From positions 56,011 to 120,010 of the forward strand of contig CAJUCX010000004.1 of assembly GCA_910585195.1 (NCBI GenBank): a stretch of DNA of 64,000 bases, given 5' to 3'. The notes beneath the pieces are model-generated. The model had not been told where the DNA came from, searched no databases, and was given only the letters and a program-made list of their open reading frames with translations. Positions 15,674-24,253 of this stretch are shown piece after piece; within the stretch, counting starts at the first letter, position 1; every line of letters starts with the position of its first letter. The translations under genes were made by a program, and so were the position numbers. The stretch is from an uncultured Christensenellaceae bacterium (GTDB lineage Bacteria > Bacillota > Clostridia > Christensenellales > CAG-314).

Positions 15674-16807
15674 ATGATATATTTTGACAACGCGGCGACG
15701 TCGGGCTATAAGCCGCCCGAGGTTATCGACGCGGTAAACTATGCAATGGAAAACCTTTCCGCAAACCCGGGCAGAAGCGGACATAAACTTTCCGTTGCGG
15801 CAATGATGCAAACGGCAAATGCGCGCAATGCCGTTGCGGAACTCGTAAATGCCGAAACGCCCGACAACGTAGTGTTTTCTCTCAACTGCACAAGTGCGCT
15901 AAACCTCGCTATCTTAGGCAGCATAAAGCGCGGCTGCCACATAATTTCCAGTTTAAGCGAACACAACTCCATTTTGCGTCCCCTTTGCGAACTTAAACAA
16001 AGACGGTTGATTGACGTAACCTTTTTGGTGCCCGACTATGAAAATAAAATCAGCCCTTACGACGTAGAAAAGGCAATAAGGCGCAACACTACGCTTGTGG
16101 TTTTGGGGCACGTGTCAAACGTAACCGGCGCGGAACACGACATCGAAACAATAGGCAAAATCGCAAAGAGAAACCGCCTTACCTTTATAGTAGACGGCGC
16201 GCAAAGCGTAGGTTATACGGCGGTTGATATGCAGCGGCAAAATATAGACCTGCTTGCCTTTCCTGCGCACAAAGGTCTGCACGGCATAATGGGTTTGGGC
16301 TGCCTGTGTTTTAAGGAAGATGCAAAACCGCAGCCGATTATCTACGGAGGAACAGGCACAGACTCGCATATGCTTACACAGCCCACCACTTCTCCCGAAG
16401 CGTACGAAAGCGGCACTCAAAATCTGCCCGCTATTGCTGGGCTTGTCGGCGCAATAGAGTGGTACAAAAGAACAGGCGAAGCCAACGGAGAAATACGACG
16501 CGATCTTGCCAAAATGATTTTCGACGGTTTGCATACCGTGCACGGCGTAAACGTGGTTTCTTCGCCGAACTTCAACAGCGGCATAGTAAGTTTTTATCTC
16601 GACAATATGGATTCGTTAATGACAAGCGACGTATTAAACGACAAATATGATATAGCCTGCCGCGCGGGTTTGCACTGCGCCCCGTTGATACACAAACATT
16701 TGGGCACGGAAAAACAAGGTTTAGTGCGCGTAAGCGTCAGCGCAGAAAACACCAAAGAAGAAGTTTATGCTTTCTTAAACGCCGTTGACGACATTTCAAA
16801 GTATTAA
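15674..16807 (+). CDS. Class V aminotransferase, cysteine desulfurase-like
   Basis: 377-residue PLP enzyme of the NifS/SufS/CsdA class. YFDNAATS (3-10) at the N-terminus, IVDGAQS for the PLP ring contact, FPAHKGLHG with the Schiff-base Lys, and CRAGLHCAP near the C-terminus with the persulfide-forming Cys. The Ala/Ser-rich active-site loop and lack of a SufU or IscU neighbour leave its acceptor open; the divergent DUF3343 gene is a candidate. TAAGGAGG lies 5 nt before the ATG, and a terminator follows. Confidence 0.87.
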   Translation: MIYFDNAATSGYKPPEVIDAVNYAMENLSANPGRSGHKLSVAAMMQTANARNAVAELVNAETPDNVVFSLNCTSALNLAILGSIKRGCHIISSLSEHNSILRPLCELKQRRLIDVTFLVPDYENKISPYDVEKAIRRNTTLVVLGHVSNVTGAEHDIETIGKIAKRNRLTFIVDGAQSVGYTAVDMQRQNIDLLAFPAHKGLHGIMGLGCLCFKEDAKPQPIIYGGTGTDSHMLTQPTTSPEAYESGTQNLPAIAGLVGAIEWYKRTGEANGEIRRDLAKMIFDGLHTVHGVNVVSSPNFNSGIVSFYLDNMDSLMTSDVLNDKYDIACRAGLHCAPLIHKHLGTEKQGLVRVSVSAENTKEEVYAFLNAVDDISKY

Positions 16808-16830
16808 ATAAAATTTATTTTGACACTGTT

Positions 16831-16854
16831 AAAGCCGCCAATTTTGGCGGCTTT
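16831..16854. terminator. Bidirectional terminator
   Basis: Perfect 10-bp stem AAAGCCGCCA/TGGCGGCTTT with an ATTT loop, between convergent genes ending at 16807 and 16873. Confidence 0.8.
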
Positions 16855-16872
16855 AATTTTAACAAATAACTC

Positions 16873-17124
16873 TTACATCTTTAACAATTCTTCTACCAAA
16901 CCGTCTAGTTTAGCCTTTTGCTTTTGGTTAAGCATAGGCGAAACGTTTTTTACAAACTGCTTGATTTGCTCGTTGGTGAGTTTGCCCTGTTTTTTTTGAG
17001 TTGCCACGTTGTTGAATATATCCTGTATAAGTTTATCCTCGCCGTGCTTGTCGTAATAATTAAGCATTTGCGCTATAAACTGCATTTGTTGCGGATTCAT
17101 TCCGCCGGTTTTATCGTTATTCAT
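16873..17124 (-). CDS. Small helical protein, unknown
   Basis: 83 residues, strongly helical and Gln/Lys-rich, with no membrane segment or signal peptide. It starts MNNDKTGGMNPQQMQFIAQM. AAGGAG lies 8 nt before the ATG. Divergent from the tandem-repeat protein gene, from which it is separated by only 79 bp; a shared control region is likely. Family not recognised. Confidence 0.65.
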   Translation of the reverse strand: MNNDKTGGMNPQQMQFIAQMLNYYDKHGEDKLIQDIFNNVATQKKQGKLTNEQIKQFVKNVSPMLNQKQKAKLDGLVEELLKM

Positions 17125-17203
17125 AAAAAATCTCCTTAAAAAAACTCACTATAAATATATATGCTTGCATACAATATAATGACTACTCGTAAAGGAGGTT
17201 TTT

Positions 17204-17902
17204 ATGAACCTGCTTCCTATACTGTTGGGATTTATGCTGTTTAGCGGTTTCAATAAAAAAAATAAAGACGCGCAGTTCGGCGGTCTTAACTTAGGAGATT
17301 TAAGCGGAATTTTATCAAATCCCGACCTCATAGGTCTTTTGCCGCATATAACAAAACTTTTTGATAAAAACGCCTGTGAGGAAGATAAAAACGCCGCTAT
17401 GATGGCGCTTATGACAAACCCCGCCATGTTCGAAATTATTCAAAAATTTACCGCAAAAGGCGACCGACCGCAAGACACGGCGCAAGATTTCGGCAACTTC
17501 GGCGATAAAGCGCAGGAACAACCAACCGACGGCAAAGACGGTTACTCTGCCGAAAGCAAAGAATTTTATTCTTGCAACCGCGCTAATAACGAAAAGAACG
17601 CAAAGTACACCGTCTATAATGACGGTTACTCTACCGAAAGCAAAGAATTTTATTCTTGCAACCGCGCCAATAACGAAAAAGACGCAAAGCACACCGTCTA
17701 TAATGACGGTTACTCTGCCGAAAGCAAAGAATTTTATTCTTGCAACCGCGCTAATAACGAAAAGAACGCAAAGCACACCGTCTATAATGACGGTTACTCT
17801 GCCGAAAGCAAAGAATTTTTCAAACCCGTGGAAAATGTTGCCGGCATAGAAATCTCGCAAAAACTGTATAAACTTTACGACAACTGGTACATAAAAAAAT
17901 AA
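17204..17902 (+). CDS. Protein with 28-residue tandem repeats, unknown
   Basis: 232 residues. A hydrophobic N-terminus (1-17) may be a membrane anchor. Residues 20-90 are a helical segment with NPDLIGLLPHITKLF and NPAMFEIIQKF. Residues 112-206 hold 3.4 copies of a 28-residue unit of the form DGYSAESKEFYSCNRANNEK plus NAKxTVYN. A short tail ends in LYKLYDNWYIKK. AAAGGAGG precedes the ATG and a strong terminator follows. Nothing recognised. The repeat is hydrophilic with one Cys per unit, which fits a flexible or cross-linking linker, but that is a guess. Confidence 0.7.
   Translation: MNLLPILLGFMLFSGFNKKNKDAQFGGLNLGDLSGILSNPDLIGLLPHITKLFDKNACEEDKNAAMMALMTNPAMFEIIQKFTAKGDRPQDTAQDFGNFGDKAQEQPTDGKDGYSAESKEFYSCNRANNEKNAKYTVYNDGYSTESKEFYSCNRANNEKDAKHTVYNDGYSAESKEFYSCNRANNEKNAKHTVYNDGYSAESKEFFKPVENVAGIEISQKLYKLYDNWYIKK
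17537..17819 (+). repeat. 84-bp in-frame tandem repeat, 3.4 copies
   Basis: Units begin at 17537, 17621, 17705 and 17789, the last truncated after about 31 bp. Units 1 and 3 differ at 1 base; units 2 and 3 at 4. The near identity and 84-bp period (28 codons) indicate recent expansion and possible copy-number variation. Confidence 0.95.
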
Positions 17903-17931
17903 ACCTCAAAAATGCAATTAAAAATCAAACA

Positions 17932-17960
17932 AAAAAACACTCTGTTCAAGAGTGTTTTTT
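17932..17960 (+). terminator. Terminator of the tandem-repeat protein gene
   Basis: Perfect 12-bp stem AAAAAACACTCT/AGAGTGTTTTTT with a 5-nt loop, ending in T6. Confidence 0.85.
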
Positions 17961-18051
17961 ATATATTTTTTATCAAAAATTTTGTAATTGCATAATAAAA
18001 ACAATTTTACCCCGTAAGCAAATTTTATGCTTTGCCGAAAATATTTTTAAT

Positions 18052-18627
18052 TTATTCTTCCGCAAAAAGTTCCGATACGGATTTAAGTCCTGCCTTTTGC
18101 AATCCCTTATATACGCCGTAAAAGATAATGCCGCCGATTATTGCAGCCACAAGTTGAACCCAACCGTAATTTACGGACATCATAGCGACTTGTTTTTCGT
18201 TGAAGCCGAGCACGGGAAGCAATGCAACCAACGCAAAGCCCATATACAAAAATTTAAGCAAACTGCCGCCTACGACACCCAACGACTTGCAGGCAAGGTC
18301 CGGAATTTTGACGTATTTGGCAATCGCCCAAAATGCCAAAACCAAAATAACGTTGCCAAGTCCGACAAACGGAATAAGTATAGGAAAAGCAAGCTGCCCT
18401 ATCACCAACGCCATAACAGGCGTAAGCAAACCTACGCACACCGCGCCGATAACCCCGCAGAATATCGTAGTAACGTATAAAACAAGATTGACCAAAGAAC
18501 CCACCAAAATAGTAGAGCCTACCCCGGGGAAGATTGCATCGCCCAATAATTTGCCAAGCCATTGAAAGACTATGACGCAGGCAAGCATAACGGCGGTTCT
18601 CGTCAATAACATCAATTTTTTGTTCAT
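18052..18627 (-). CDS. ECF transporter S component-like membrane protein
   Basis: 191 residues with five to six hydrophobic helices; the opening RTAVMLACVIVFQWLGK resembles ECF S-components, as do the Gly-rich turns. No characteristic ligand motif is recognised, so the vitamin or metal it carries is unknown, and a non-transport membrane protein is possible. AAGGAGAAAATT is just upstream of the ATG. Single gene, with no energizing module nearby. Confidence 0.7.
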   Translation of the reverse strand: MNKKLMLLTRTAVMLACVIVFQWLGKLLGDAIFPGVGSTILVGSLVNLVLYVTTIFCGVIGAVCVGLLTPVMALVIGQLAFPILIPFVGLGNVILVLAFWAIAKYVKIPDLACKSLGVVGGSLLKFLYMGFALVALLPVLGFNEKQVAMMSVNYGWVQLVAAIIGGIIFYGVYKGLQKAGLKSVSELFAEE

Positions 18628-18686
18628 AATTTTCTCCTTAGTAAGTCCACACTAACACAGTCAAAAAAAAATTGCAAGCAAATTGA

Positions 18687-18713
18687 AAAAGGTTGGCGGA
18701 TAGCCAACCTTTT
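18687..18713 (-). terminator. Terminator downstream of the S41 protease gene
   Basis: Perfect 11-bp stem AAAAGGTTGGC/GCCAACCTTTT with a 5-nt loop, about 160 bp past the protease stop. It also insulates the gene starting at 18627. The rest of the 243-bp gap shows no feature. Confidence 0.65.
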
Positions 18714-18870
18714 AACAAAATACGACAATTTTTTAACTTTTTTCCCAACCGTCATTGCGTTTATTTTTGCGTTTTAACCAGTTAATTTACACTTTTGACG
18801 GTTTTGTGCAAGTTTGCTTAAATCAAAACTTTGCCTGATTTGCCGCTAATTTCTGTTTTGCAAACTTATT

Positions 18871-20400
18871 TCAGCCTCGCAAAATCTGCAAAGCCCTTTG
18901 CATCATACCGTCATAATTTGTCGCAGTATTTGCCGCGCTCGGCGCAAAGCCTATGCCGTGATGGCACACGTCTGACAGCGGCGTATAAAATTTAACGTAA
19001 GTCATATATGCCGCCCAATAAGAATTTACCCACTCGCCGTTGGCAAGTTGAATAGTTACGCTTCTCAACGGAATAACGCCCTGCGCGATACCCTTGCCGT
19101 AAGTTTTTGTGCCTACCTGCACACAGGTATTGTAATCTAGCATTGCGCCCAAAAGCATTTCGCTTGCGCTTGCGGAGCCGCCGTCTGTCAAAACTACTAT
19201 GTTGTTTTTTGAAACGTCGAAATAATTGCCGTAAACGCTCTTTGCAGAGTCCTTGCCGATTACGTTGTTGTCTTTATCTTTATTTACGCTTACGACTATA
19301 TTTTCGTTGTTTTTATCATAGCAAAGATACGAAGCGATTTTTTCCGCGACGTCGCTTCTTCCTCCGCCGTTTCCGCACAGGTCAAAGATAAGTTTCTTTT
19401 TGCCGCTTGCCTTAAAAGCATTCATTGCCTTGCCGAAGTCTCCGTCGCCGGTTTCGTTATCTACGTCGTCGTAAACCGCAGTAGTATCCATAAATGTCGT
19501 AAGCCTTATATAACCCGTATCCGACGGCAAATTGTCAGCGCCTATTCTGTCCTTGTAAGGCTGAGACATATTTGTATTGTTTTTGCCTTCGCCAAAATAA
19601 AACTCTACGCTCGTAGTTTGGTAATATTCGGTAACATATACGCCTTCTACAGGTACTTCTCTGCCGTTACGCAATACGGTGAAATCTATTAACTTAGAGT
19701 GAATATATTTAATAAAATCTTCTCGTTTGGTTGCGGAGCTTATTTCATATTCTCCGTCGGCAACGCCGTCGAGGTTTCCGCTTATTTTAAGTTTTGTTAC
19801 TATGTCCCCCGGGAACAAACCTTTGTTGTATGCAGGGCTGCCGATGTCGACTTCGTACACGACGTACTCGTTGTTGCTTGACAGCGTATAACTTACGCCG
19901 TTTGTAGAACCCGCTTCTTCTACGGAGGTCATAAGCTCATAATATTCTTCCGGTGTAAGCAAGGTTGAATATTGGTCGATGCTTTCCAAAATGGCTTTTG
20001 CCGCCTGATAAGCATAATCGTGCTGATACGGGTCGTTTTCATCTTCATACCAAAGATATGCGTTTTTGTTTACAAGACCCAGCACGTCGTTGATAAATTT
20101 CAAATCGGGGTGCGCTATGAGAAAAGTGCAGTAACCCAAAAAGAAAACTATAACCATTAACACCGCAACAAGAGAAACCAACAATGCGGTTTTCTTTTTG
20201 CTCTTGCGCGCTACAAACTTATCCTGTCCTTGCTGATACTCGGGTATGCCTTGATACATACTGTTGTGCCTTTGCTCGTCATAGCCAAAGCCGTAAGCGT
20301 TGTTATTGCCGCCGTTCGTTTGCTGTTGCTGTCTGCTGCGCTGTTCTTCCTGCTTGTTAAATTCATCGTCAAAAAAGTCGTTAAGATTTTTGTCTGCCAT
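18871..20400 (-). CDS. S41-family C-terminal processing protease, membrane anchored
   Basis: 509 residues. A cytoplasmic Gln/Asn-rich head (1-65), one transmembrane helix (about 70-94), then an extracellular part with a PDZ domain (about 175-235) and the S41 catalytic domain. The nucleophile Ser lies in GGSASASEM and the general-base Lys in TKTYGKGIAQG. Such proteases trim or activate envelope proteins; the substrate here is not known. GTGAGGTAATT precedes the ATG, 3 bp after the malic enzyme stop, so the two are likely one transcript. Confidence 0.9.
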   Translation of the reverse strand: MADKNLNDFFDDEFNKQEEQRSRQQQQTNGGNNNAYGFGYDEQRHNSMYQGIPEYQQGQDKFVARKSKKKTALLVSLVAVLMVIVFFLGYCTFLIAHPDLKFINDVLGLVNKNAYLWYEDENDPYQHDYAYQAAKAILESIDQYSTLLTPEEYYELMTSVEEAGSTNGVSYTLSSNNEYVVYEVDIGSPAYNKGLFPGDIVTKLKISGNLDGVADGEYEISSATKREDFIKYIHSKLIDFTVLRNGREVPVEGVYVTEYYQTTSVEFYFGEGKNNTNMSQPYKDRIGADNLPSDTGYIRLTTFMDTTAVYDDVDNETGDGDFGKAMNAFKASGKKKLIFDLCGNGGGRSDVAEKIASYLCYDKNNENIVVSVNKDKDNNVIGKDSAKSVYGNYFDVSKNNIVVLTDGGSASASEMLLGAMLDYNTCVQVGTKTYGKGIAQGVIPLRSVTIQLANGEWVNSYWAAYMTYVKFYTPLSDVCHHGIGFAPSAANTATNYDGMMQRALQILRG

Positions 20401-20402
20401 AA

Positions 20403-21569
20403 TTACCTCACTATGTTTTCTTCAACTGCCTTATCTTCAACCGCCTTTGCGACCGCAACCGCAACACGCTTGTCAAACGGACTAGGTATAACGCACTCGT
20501 CCGACAGCTCGTCGTCGGAAATAAGCGCGGCTATTGCTTCCGCCGCGGCAAGTTTCATACCTTCCGTTATCTTGGTTGCTTTTGCGTCAAACGCTCCGCG
20601 GAACACCCCGGGGAAAGCAAGCACGTTGTTTATTTGGTTAGGAAAGTCGCTTCTGCCCGTACCGACTACTCTCGCCCCTGCCTCTTTTGCCAAATCAGGC
20701 ATAATTTCCGGCCTAGGGTTTGCCATTGCAAAAAGAATTGCGTCTTTGTTCATACTCTGCACCATCTCTGGCGAAACGCAACCTGCGACGGAAACGCCGA
20801 CAAATACGTCTGCGTCTTTAAGCGCGTCTGCAAGAGTGCCGACGGTGTTTTGCGAGCCGGTTTCTTCCACCAATTTTTTATGGTGCGGCAAAGTTGCGTT
20901 TTTGCCGTTCAAAATACCGTCTTTATCGCAGCATACCATATTTTTAACGCCGTAGGTCATAAGCAGTCTTGCAATGCTTGTGCCTGCCGCGCCCATACCG
21001 TTAATTACGCATTTTATTTGAGCAACGTCTTTTTTTACCAATTTAAGGCTGTTTATAACGGCTGCAAGCACTACTATTGCGGTGCCGTGTTGGTCGTCGT
21101 GAAATACCGGTATGTCAAGCATTTCTTTAAGGCGGCTTTCTATCTCAAAGCACCTCGGCGCGGAAATATCTTCCAAATTTATTCCGCCGAAAGACGGCGC
21201 GATATTTTTGATAGTGTTTATTACTTCTTCCGTATCTTGCGTATCAAGCACAAGCGGAACGGCGTCCACGCCTGCAAATTCCTTAAAGAGTATACATTTG
21301 CCTTCCATTACCGGCAAACCTGCAAGACCGCCTATGTTGCCCAACCCCAAAACTGCGCTTCCGTCGGAAATTACCGCCGCAAGGTTGTTTTTTAACGTGT
21401 ACTTGTAAGCGTTGGCTTTATCTGCTTTTATTTCCAAACACGGCTGCGCTACTCCCGGCGTATATGCAAGACTGAGTTCTTCCGCATTTTCAACCTTGGT
21501 TTTGCTTGAAACTTCCCACTTACCGCCCCAACGCTCGTGGCATTGCAGCGATTTTTCGTAAACGTCCAT
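20403..21569 (-). CDS. NAD(P)-dependent malic enzyme
   Basis: 388-residue short-form malic enzyme oxidatively decarboxylating malate to pyruvate. Visible blocks: YTPGVAQPC, SDGSAVLGLGNIGGLAGLPVMEGK, INLEDISAPRCFEIE, PVFHDDQHGTAIV, and the Rossmann motif INGMGAAGTSIARLL. The length matches the bacterial monofunctional form without a phosphotransacetylase-like extension. Cofactor preference cannot be told. GGGAGAAAAATA lies before the ATG. First gene of a pair with the S41 protease. Confidence 0.94.
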   Translation of the reverse strand: MDVYEKSLQCHERWGGKWEVSSKTKVENAEELSLAYTPGVAQPCLEIKADKANAYKYTLKNNLAAVISDGSAVLGLGNIGGLAGLPVMEGKCILFKEFAGVDAVPLVLDTQDTEEVINTIKNIAPSFGGINLEDISAPRCFEIESRLKEMLDIPVFHDDQHGTAIVVLAAVINSLKLVKKDVAQIKCVINGMGAAGTSIARLLMTYGVKNMVCCDKDGILNGKNATLPHHKKLVEETGSQNTVGTLADALKDADVFVGVSVAGCVSPEMVQSMNKDAILFAMANPRPEIMPDLAKEAGARVVGTGRSDFPNQINNVLAFPGVFRGAFDAKATKITEGMKLAAAEAIAALISDDELSDECVIPSPFDKRVAVAVAKAVEDKAVEENIVR

Positions 21570-21679
21570 TTATTTTTCTCCCGTTTTTTATATTTCTAAA
21601 CTATTTAACCTTTTGATTTCTTTATATTTGCCAACTACAAAACTCTCGCCGTACGGCAAAAAACATATGACGACAGCGG

Positions 21680-22405
21680 TCAAAAGTTTTTCAAGTTTTC
21701 CATATCGGCATTCACGTCGAATTTATCGAAACACTTGCTCATGTTTATATAATTTTCCGCTTCTGCAGGATTGCCGCAAAAGACCGTTGTGCCGTTTGCT
21801 ATTACGTAAACCCTTGCGCAATCTTGCAAGTCGGACACCTTCGCGGATAAATATAATACGGCAGCGTCTTTTTGTATAATGCGGTCTGTATATTCTATTG
21901 CTATTTGTCTGTCAATATTTCTGCAAACGTCGTCAAAAATCAACAAATCGAGTTTTCGCGCGGAGAGCCTTGCCAACGCCGTTTTTAACTTATCTTCATA
22001 AGACAGCTTTTTTGCTTTTACGTCTGCAATCTTTTCCAGATTGAAATTTTCCACAGCAGTTTGCGCAATCTGCAAATAATTTTCGACCTTTCTTACCTTC
22101 AACGGATAAGATATATTTTTAATCACGCTTTTGCCTTTCATCAATGCAAAGTCGTCAAAAACTATTCCGACGTTGCAAGCCGACATATCGCACTCTGCAA
22201 TATCTTTGCCGTAAAGAAAAATTTTGCCGTCGGTAGGTTTTGTAAGCCCCGCAACCATTTTTACTATGCTGCTTTTGCCCGATTGCTTTTCCGCTACTAT
22301 GCCGACTTTTTCCCCTGCCGAAACTTCAAAAGAAATTTCTTTAAGCAAAAATTCTTTTTCGTAAGGATATTTTTTGCTTACACCTTCAAACTTCAATATG
22401 CACAT
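21680..22405 (-). CDS. Degenerate ABC-type ATP-binding protein
   Basis: 241 residues with an ABC ATPase fold. Walker A (AEKQSGKSS, 38-46) is intact, but the other catalytic elements are not. The signature is LSYEDK (134-139) instead of LSGGQ, the Walker B end is FDD (D159 in place of the catalytic Glu), the Q-loop region reads FDD, and the H-loop is SAK. No transporter permease is next to it. It overlaps the HD-protein gene upstream by 1 bp. It may be an ABC protein with little hydrolysis activity, or a partner of a distant transporter. Confidence 0.8.
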   Translation of the reverse strand: MCILKFEGVSKKYPYEKEFLLKEISFEVSAGEKVGIVAEKQSGKSSIVKMVAGLTKPTDGKIFLYGKDIAECDMSACNVGIVFDDFALMKGKSVIKNISYPLKVRKVENYLQIAQTAVENFNLEKIADVKAKKLSYEDKLKTALARLSARKLDLLIFDDVCRNIDRQIAIEYTDRIIQKDAAVLYLSAKVSDLQDCARVYVIANGTTVFCGNPAEAENYINMSKCFDKFDVNADMENLKNF

Positions 22406-22980
22406 TATTCCAACTCGTCAAGAGTAAGCGTATAAGGTTTTATAAAGTTGTCGAGAAAGTACTTTACTTCCTCGCTGTCAAGCGCGTGCAATTCTTTTTC
22501 TATGGCATTTTTTGCTTTTTTGAACTCTCCGTTGGAGACTTTAAGTTCGGTAAGGCATTTTACGTATGCGGCAATTCTGTCGGCGTGTTTTACCAACTTG
22601 CTTTCTTCGCAGGTTTTGTCGCACTTTATCAACTTGCCGTAAACGCCTTTCATTTCATCAGGCAGCATTCCCAGCAACTTGTCGTTTGCAACTTCTTCCA
22701 CCGCTTTATAGGCGTCGCGTATCGCAGGGTTGTAGTATTTTACCGGCGTAGGCAAATCGCCGGTTATAACTTCGCTTGTTTCGTGAAACAAAGCCAAAGT
22801 CGCAACTTTGTTTTCGTCATAATTTTTGCCGTAGTAAACGTTGCCTATGACCGCCAAGGCGTGCGCTATTATCGCCACTTGGGCAGAATGTTCCATTATG
22901 TTTTCTCTCTCGGTAGAGCGCATAAGAGCCCAGCGGTTTATATATTTCATTCTGTCGAGATAAGCAAAAAAGCCGTACAT
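22405..22980 (-). CDS. YfbR-like HD-domain 5'-nucleotidase
   Basis: 191-residue HD protein related to 5'-deoxynucleotidase YfbR. Family blocks: MKYINRWALMRSTERENIMEH, SEVITGDLPTPVKYYNP, and LVKHADRIAAYVKCLTEL near the end. At the HD position the sequence reads FHETSEV, that is His-Glu in place of His-Asp, a metal ligand change, while the other ligands appear kept. AGGAGAAGAA precedes the ATG. Translationally coupled to the degenerate ABC ATPase downstream. Confidence 0.87.
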   Translation of the reverse strand: MYGFFAYLDRMKYINRWALMRSTERENIMEHSAQVAIIAHALAVIGNVYYGKNYDENKVATLALFHETSEVITGDLPTPVKYYNPAIRDAYKAVEEVANDKLLGMLPDEMKGVYGKLIKCDKTCEESKLVKHADRIAAYVKCLTELKVSNGEFKKAKNAIEKELHALDSEEVKYFLDNFIKPYTLTLDELE

Positions 22981-23001
22981 TTCTTCTCCTATATTTTACA
23001 C

Positions 23002-23030
23002 AGTATACCAAATGTCGCCAAGTTTTGCAA
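23002..23030 (-). promoter_or_regulatory. Promoter of the YfbR-like/ABC pair
   Basis: TTGCAA (23025-23030), 17-bp spacer, TATACT (23002-23007), about 22 bp before the ATG. The 277-bp gap upstream otherwise holds only a terminator. Confidence 0.55.
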
Positions 23031-23167
23031 CAGACTGACAGGCAAGCAGATTGCCAAAACCTGTGACAATTTTATTAAGTATGCTGATATAATTTCTCAA
23101 ATAAACCTTTCCGTAAAATTATTTCTATTAACATAACGTTATAAATTATCTTTTTGCCGCAAAACAA

Positions 23168-23194
23168 AAAAAGGAGCGTTTACCGCTCCTTTTT
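23168..23194 (-). terminator. Terminator of the glycosyltransferase gene
   Basis: Perfect 11-bp stem AAAAAGGAGCG/CGCTCCTTTTT with a 5-nt loop, 64 bp past the gene. Confidence 0.85.
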
Positions 23195-23257
23195 ATATTC
23201 GCTTTACTTGTATCATATCTGTTTTATATTTAGTATAAACGGCATATATGAAAATAT

Positions 23258-24199
23258 TTAAGTTATCAGTTTGAAAATCACACTGCCAAACCTGCGCCAA
23301 AAGACATAACCATTTTTTAATTGTAGATAATCTTTGCGAATTTGAGCCATTCTGTTTTTAACTTTTTCAAAAACATCTTTATCCTTATTTCGTTTGGCAA
23401 AAAATAAAAATTCCACCAGAATGCAAAACTCCCACGCATGAGCATATCGCACTTGTTCTTCTGTATAATTTTCAACAAGTAAACGTTCCATACACAAGTG
23501 CATATTCATTGCATTCAACTTATTTTTATAACTTGATGTCAACGACAAACTTCCCTTCGTCCTGATGTAATGATAACATTTTTGTGAAGAATAACTAACC
23601 GTTGCGTAAACTGGCAAACCGTGCAGATATTCTATCAAAAATGCCAAATCTTCTCCAAATTTTAATGAACCGTCAAACCTTAAATTACCTATAAACTCCG
23701 TGCAAAAAAGTTTATTCCACAACGGAACAAATAAATATCTGTCCAGAAAAACTTCGTTTATTGCGGTAAGTTTGTCAAATTGCAATACCTTGCTTTTCTT
23801 CTTTTTGGCAAAATGCCGTTTTATGCGTCTTTGCCACTTAAAGCCGCAAGCAGTCATACCGCAATGTTCGTTTTGAGCAAGCGCAACAAGTGTAGAAACA
23901 AACCACGGTTCTACCCAATCGTCTGCATCGACAAACGAAACATAACCGCAATGTTCTTCTTCACTCATAATCATATCAAGCGCAACGTTTCTTGCCGACG
24001 ACACGCCGCCGTTTGGCTTGTCGATTACAACGACGTTTTGATTGTTTCTTGCATACTCATTCAAAATTTTAAGAGTATCGTCCTTAGAACCGTCATTTAC
24101 AACCACCACTTGTAAATTATCATAGTCTTGCTTTAATAAACTGTCTATGCAATTTCCCACGGTTTTTTCGGCATTGTAAGCAGGTATAATAACATACAC
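23258..24199 (-). CDS. Glycosyltransferase family 2
   Basis: GT-A fold enzyme, nucleotide-sugar dependent, likely making surface polysaccharide or glycolipid. VYVIIPAYNA opens the fold, VVVNDGSKDD follows, then SFVDADDW is the metal-binding DxD, and KFGEDLAF lies in the acceptor part. The C-terminus is basic. The frame is open to a GTG at 24271, but a strong promoter lies inside that extension, so the GTG at 24199, right at the start of the domain, is preferred. No SD is seen for either. It is a lone gene with no polysaccharide cluster around it. Confidence 0.82.
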   Translation of the reverse strand: MYVIIPAYNAEKTVGNCIDSLLKQDYDNLQVVVVNDGSKDDTLKILNEYARNNQNVVVIDKPNGGVSSARNVALDMIMSEEEHCGYVSFVDADDWVEPWFVSTLVALAQNEHCGMTACGFKWQRRIKRHFAKKKKSKVLQFDKLTAINEVFLDRYLFVPLWNKLFCTEFIGNLRFDGSLKFGEDLAFLIEYLHGLPVYATVSYSSQKCYHYIRTKGSLSLTSSYKNKLNAMNMHLCMERLLVENYTEEQVRYAHAWEFCILVEFLFFAKRNKDKDVFEKVKNRMAQIRKDYLQLKNGYVFWRRFGSVIFKLIT

Positions 24200-24225
24200 C
24201 TTTTTGTTTGCGCTAACATAATAAA

Positions 24226-24253
24226 AGTATAACACACAATGGATATTTGTCAA
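24226..24253 (-). promoter_or_regulatory. Promoter of the glycosyltransferase gene
   Basis: TTGACA (24248-24253), 16-bp spacer, TATACT (24226-24231). The predicted start point is about 20 nt before GTG 24199. Confidence 0.6.

Noticed and set aside
17537..17819. Possible CRISPR array
   Set aside because: Units are contiguous 84-bp copies without unique spacers and lie in frame in a gene.
17315..17860. Long antisense open frame (181 codons) across the tandem repeat
   Set aside because: It exists because the 84-bp repeat is a multiple of three; it has no SD and its encoded repeats mirror the real gene on the plus strand.
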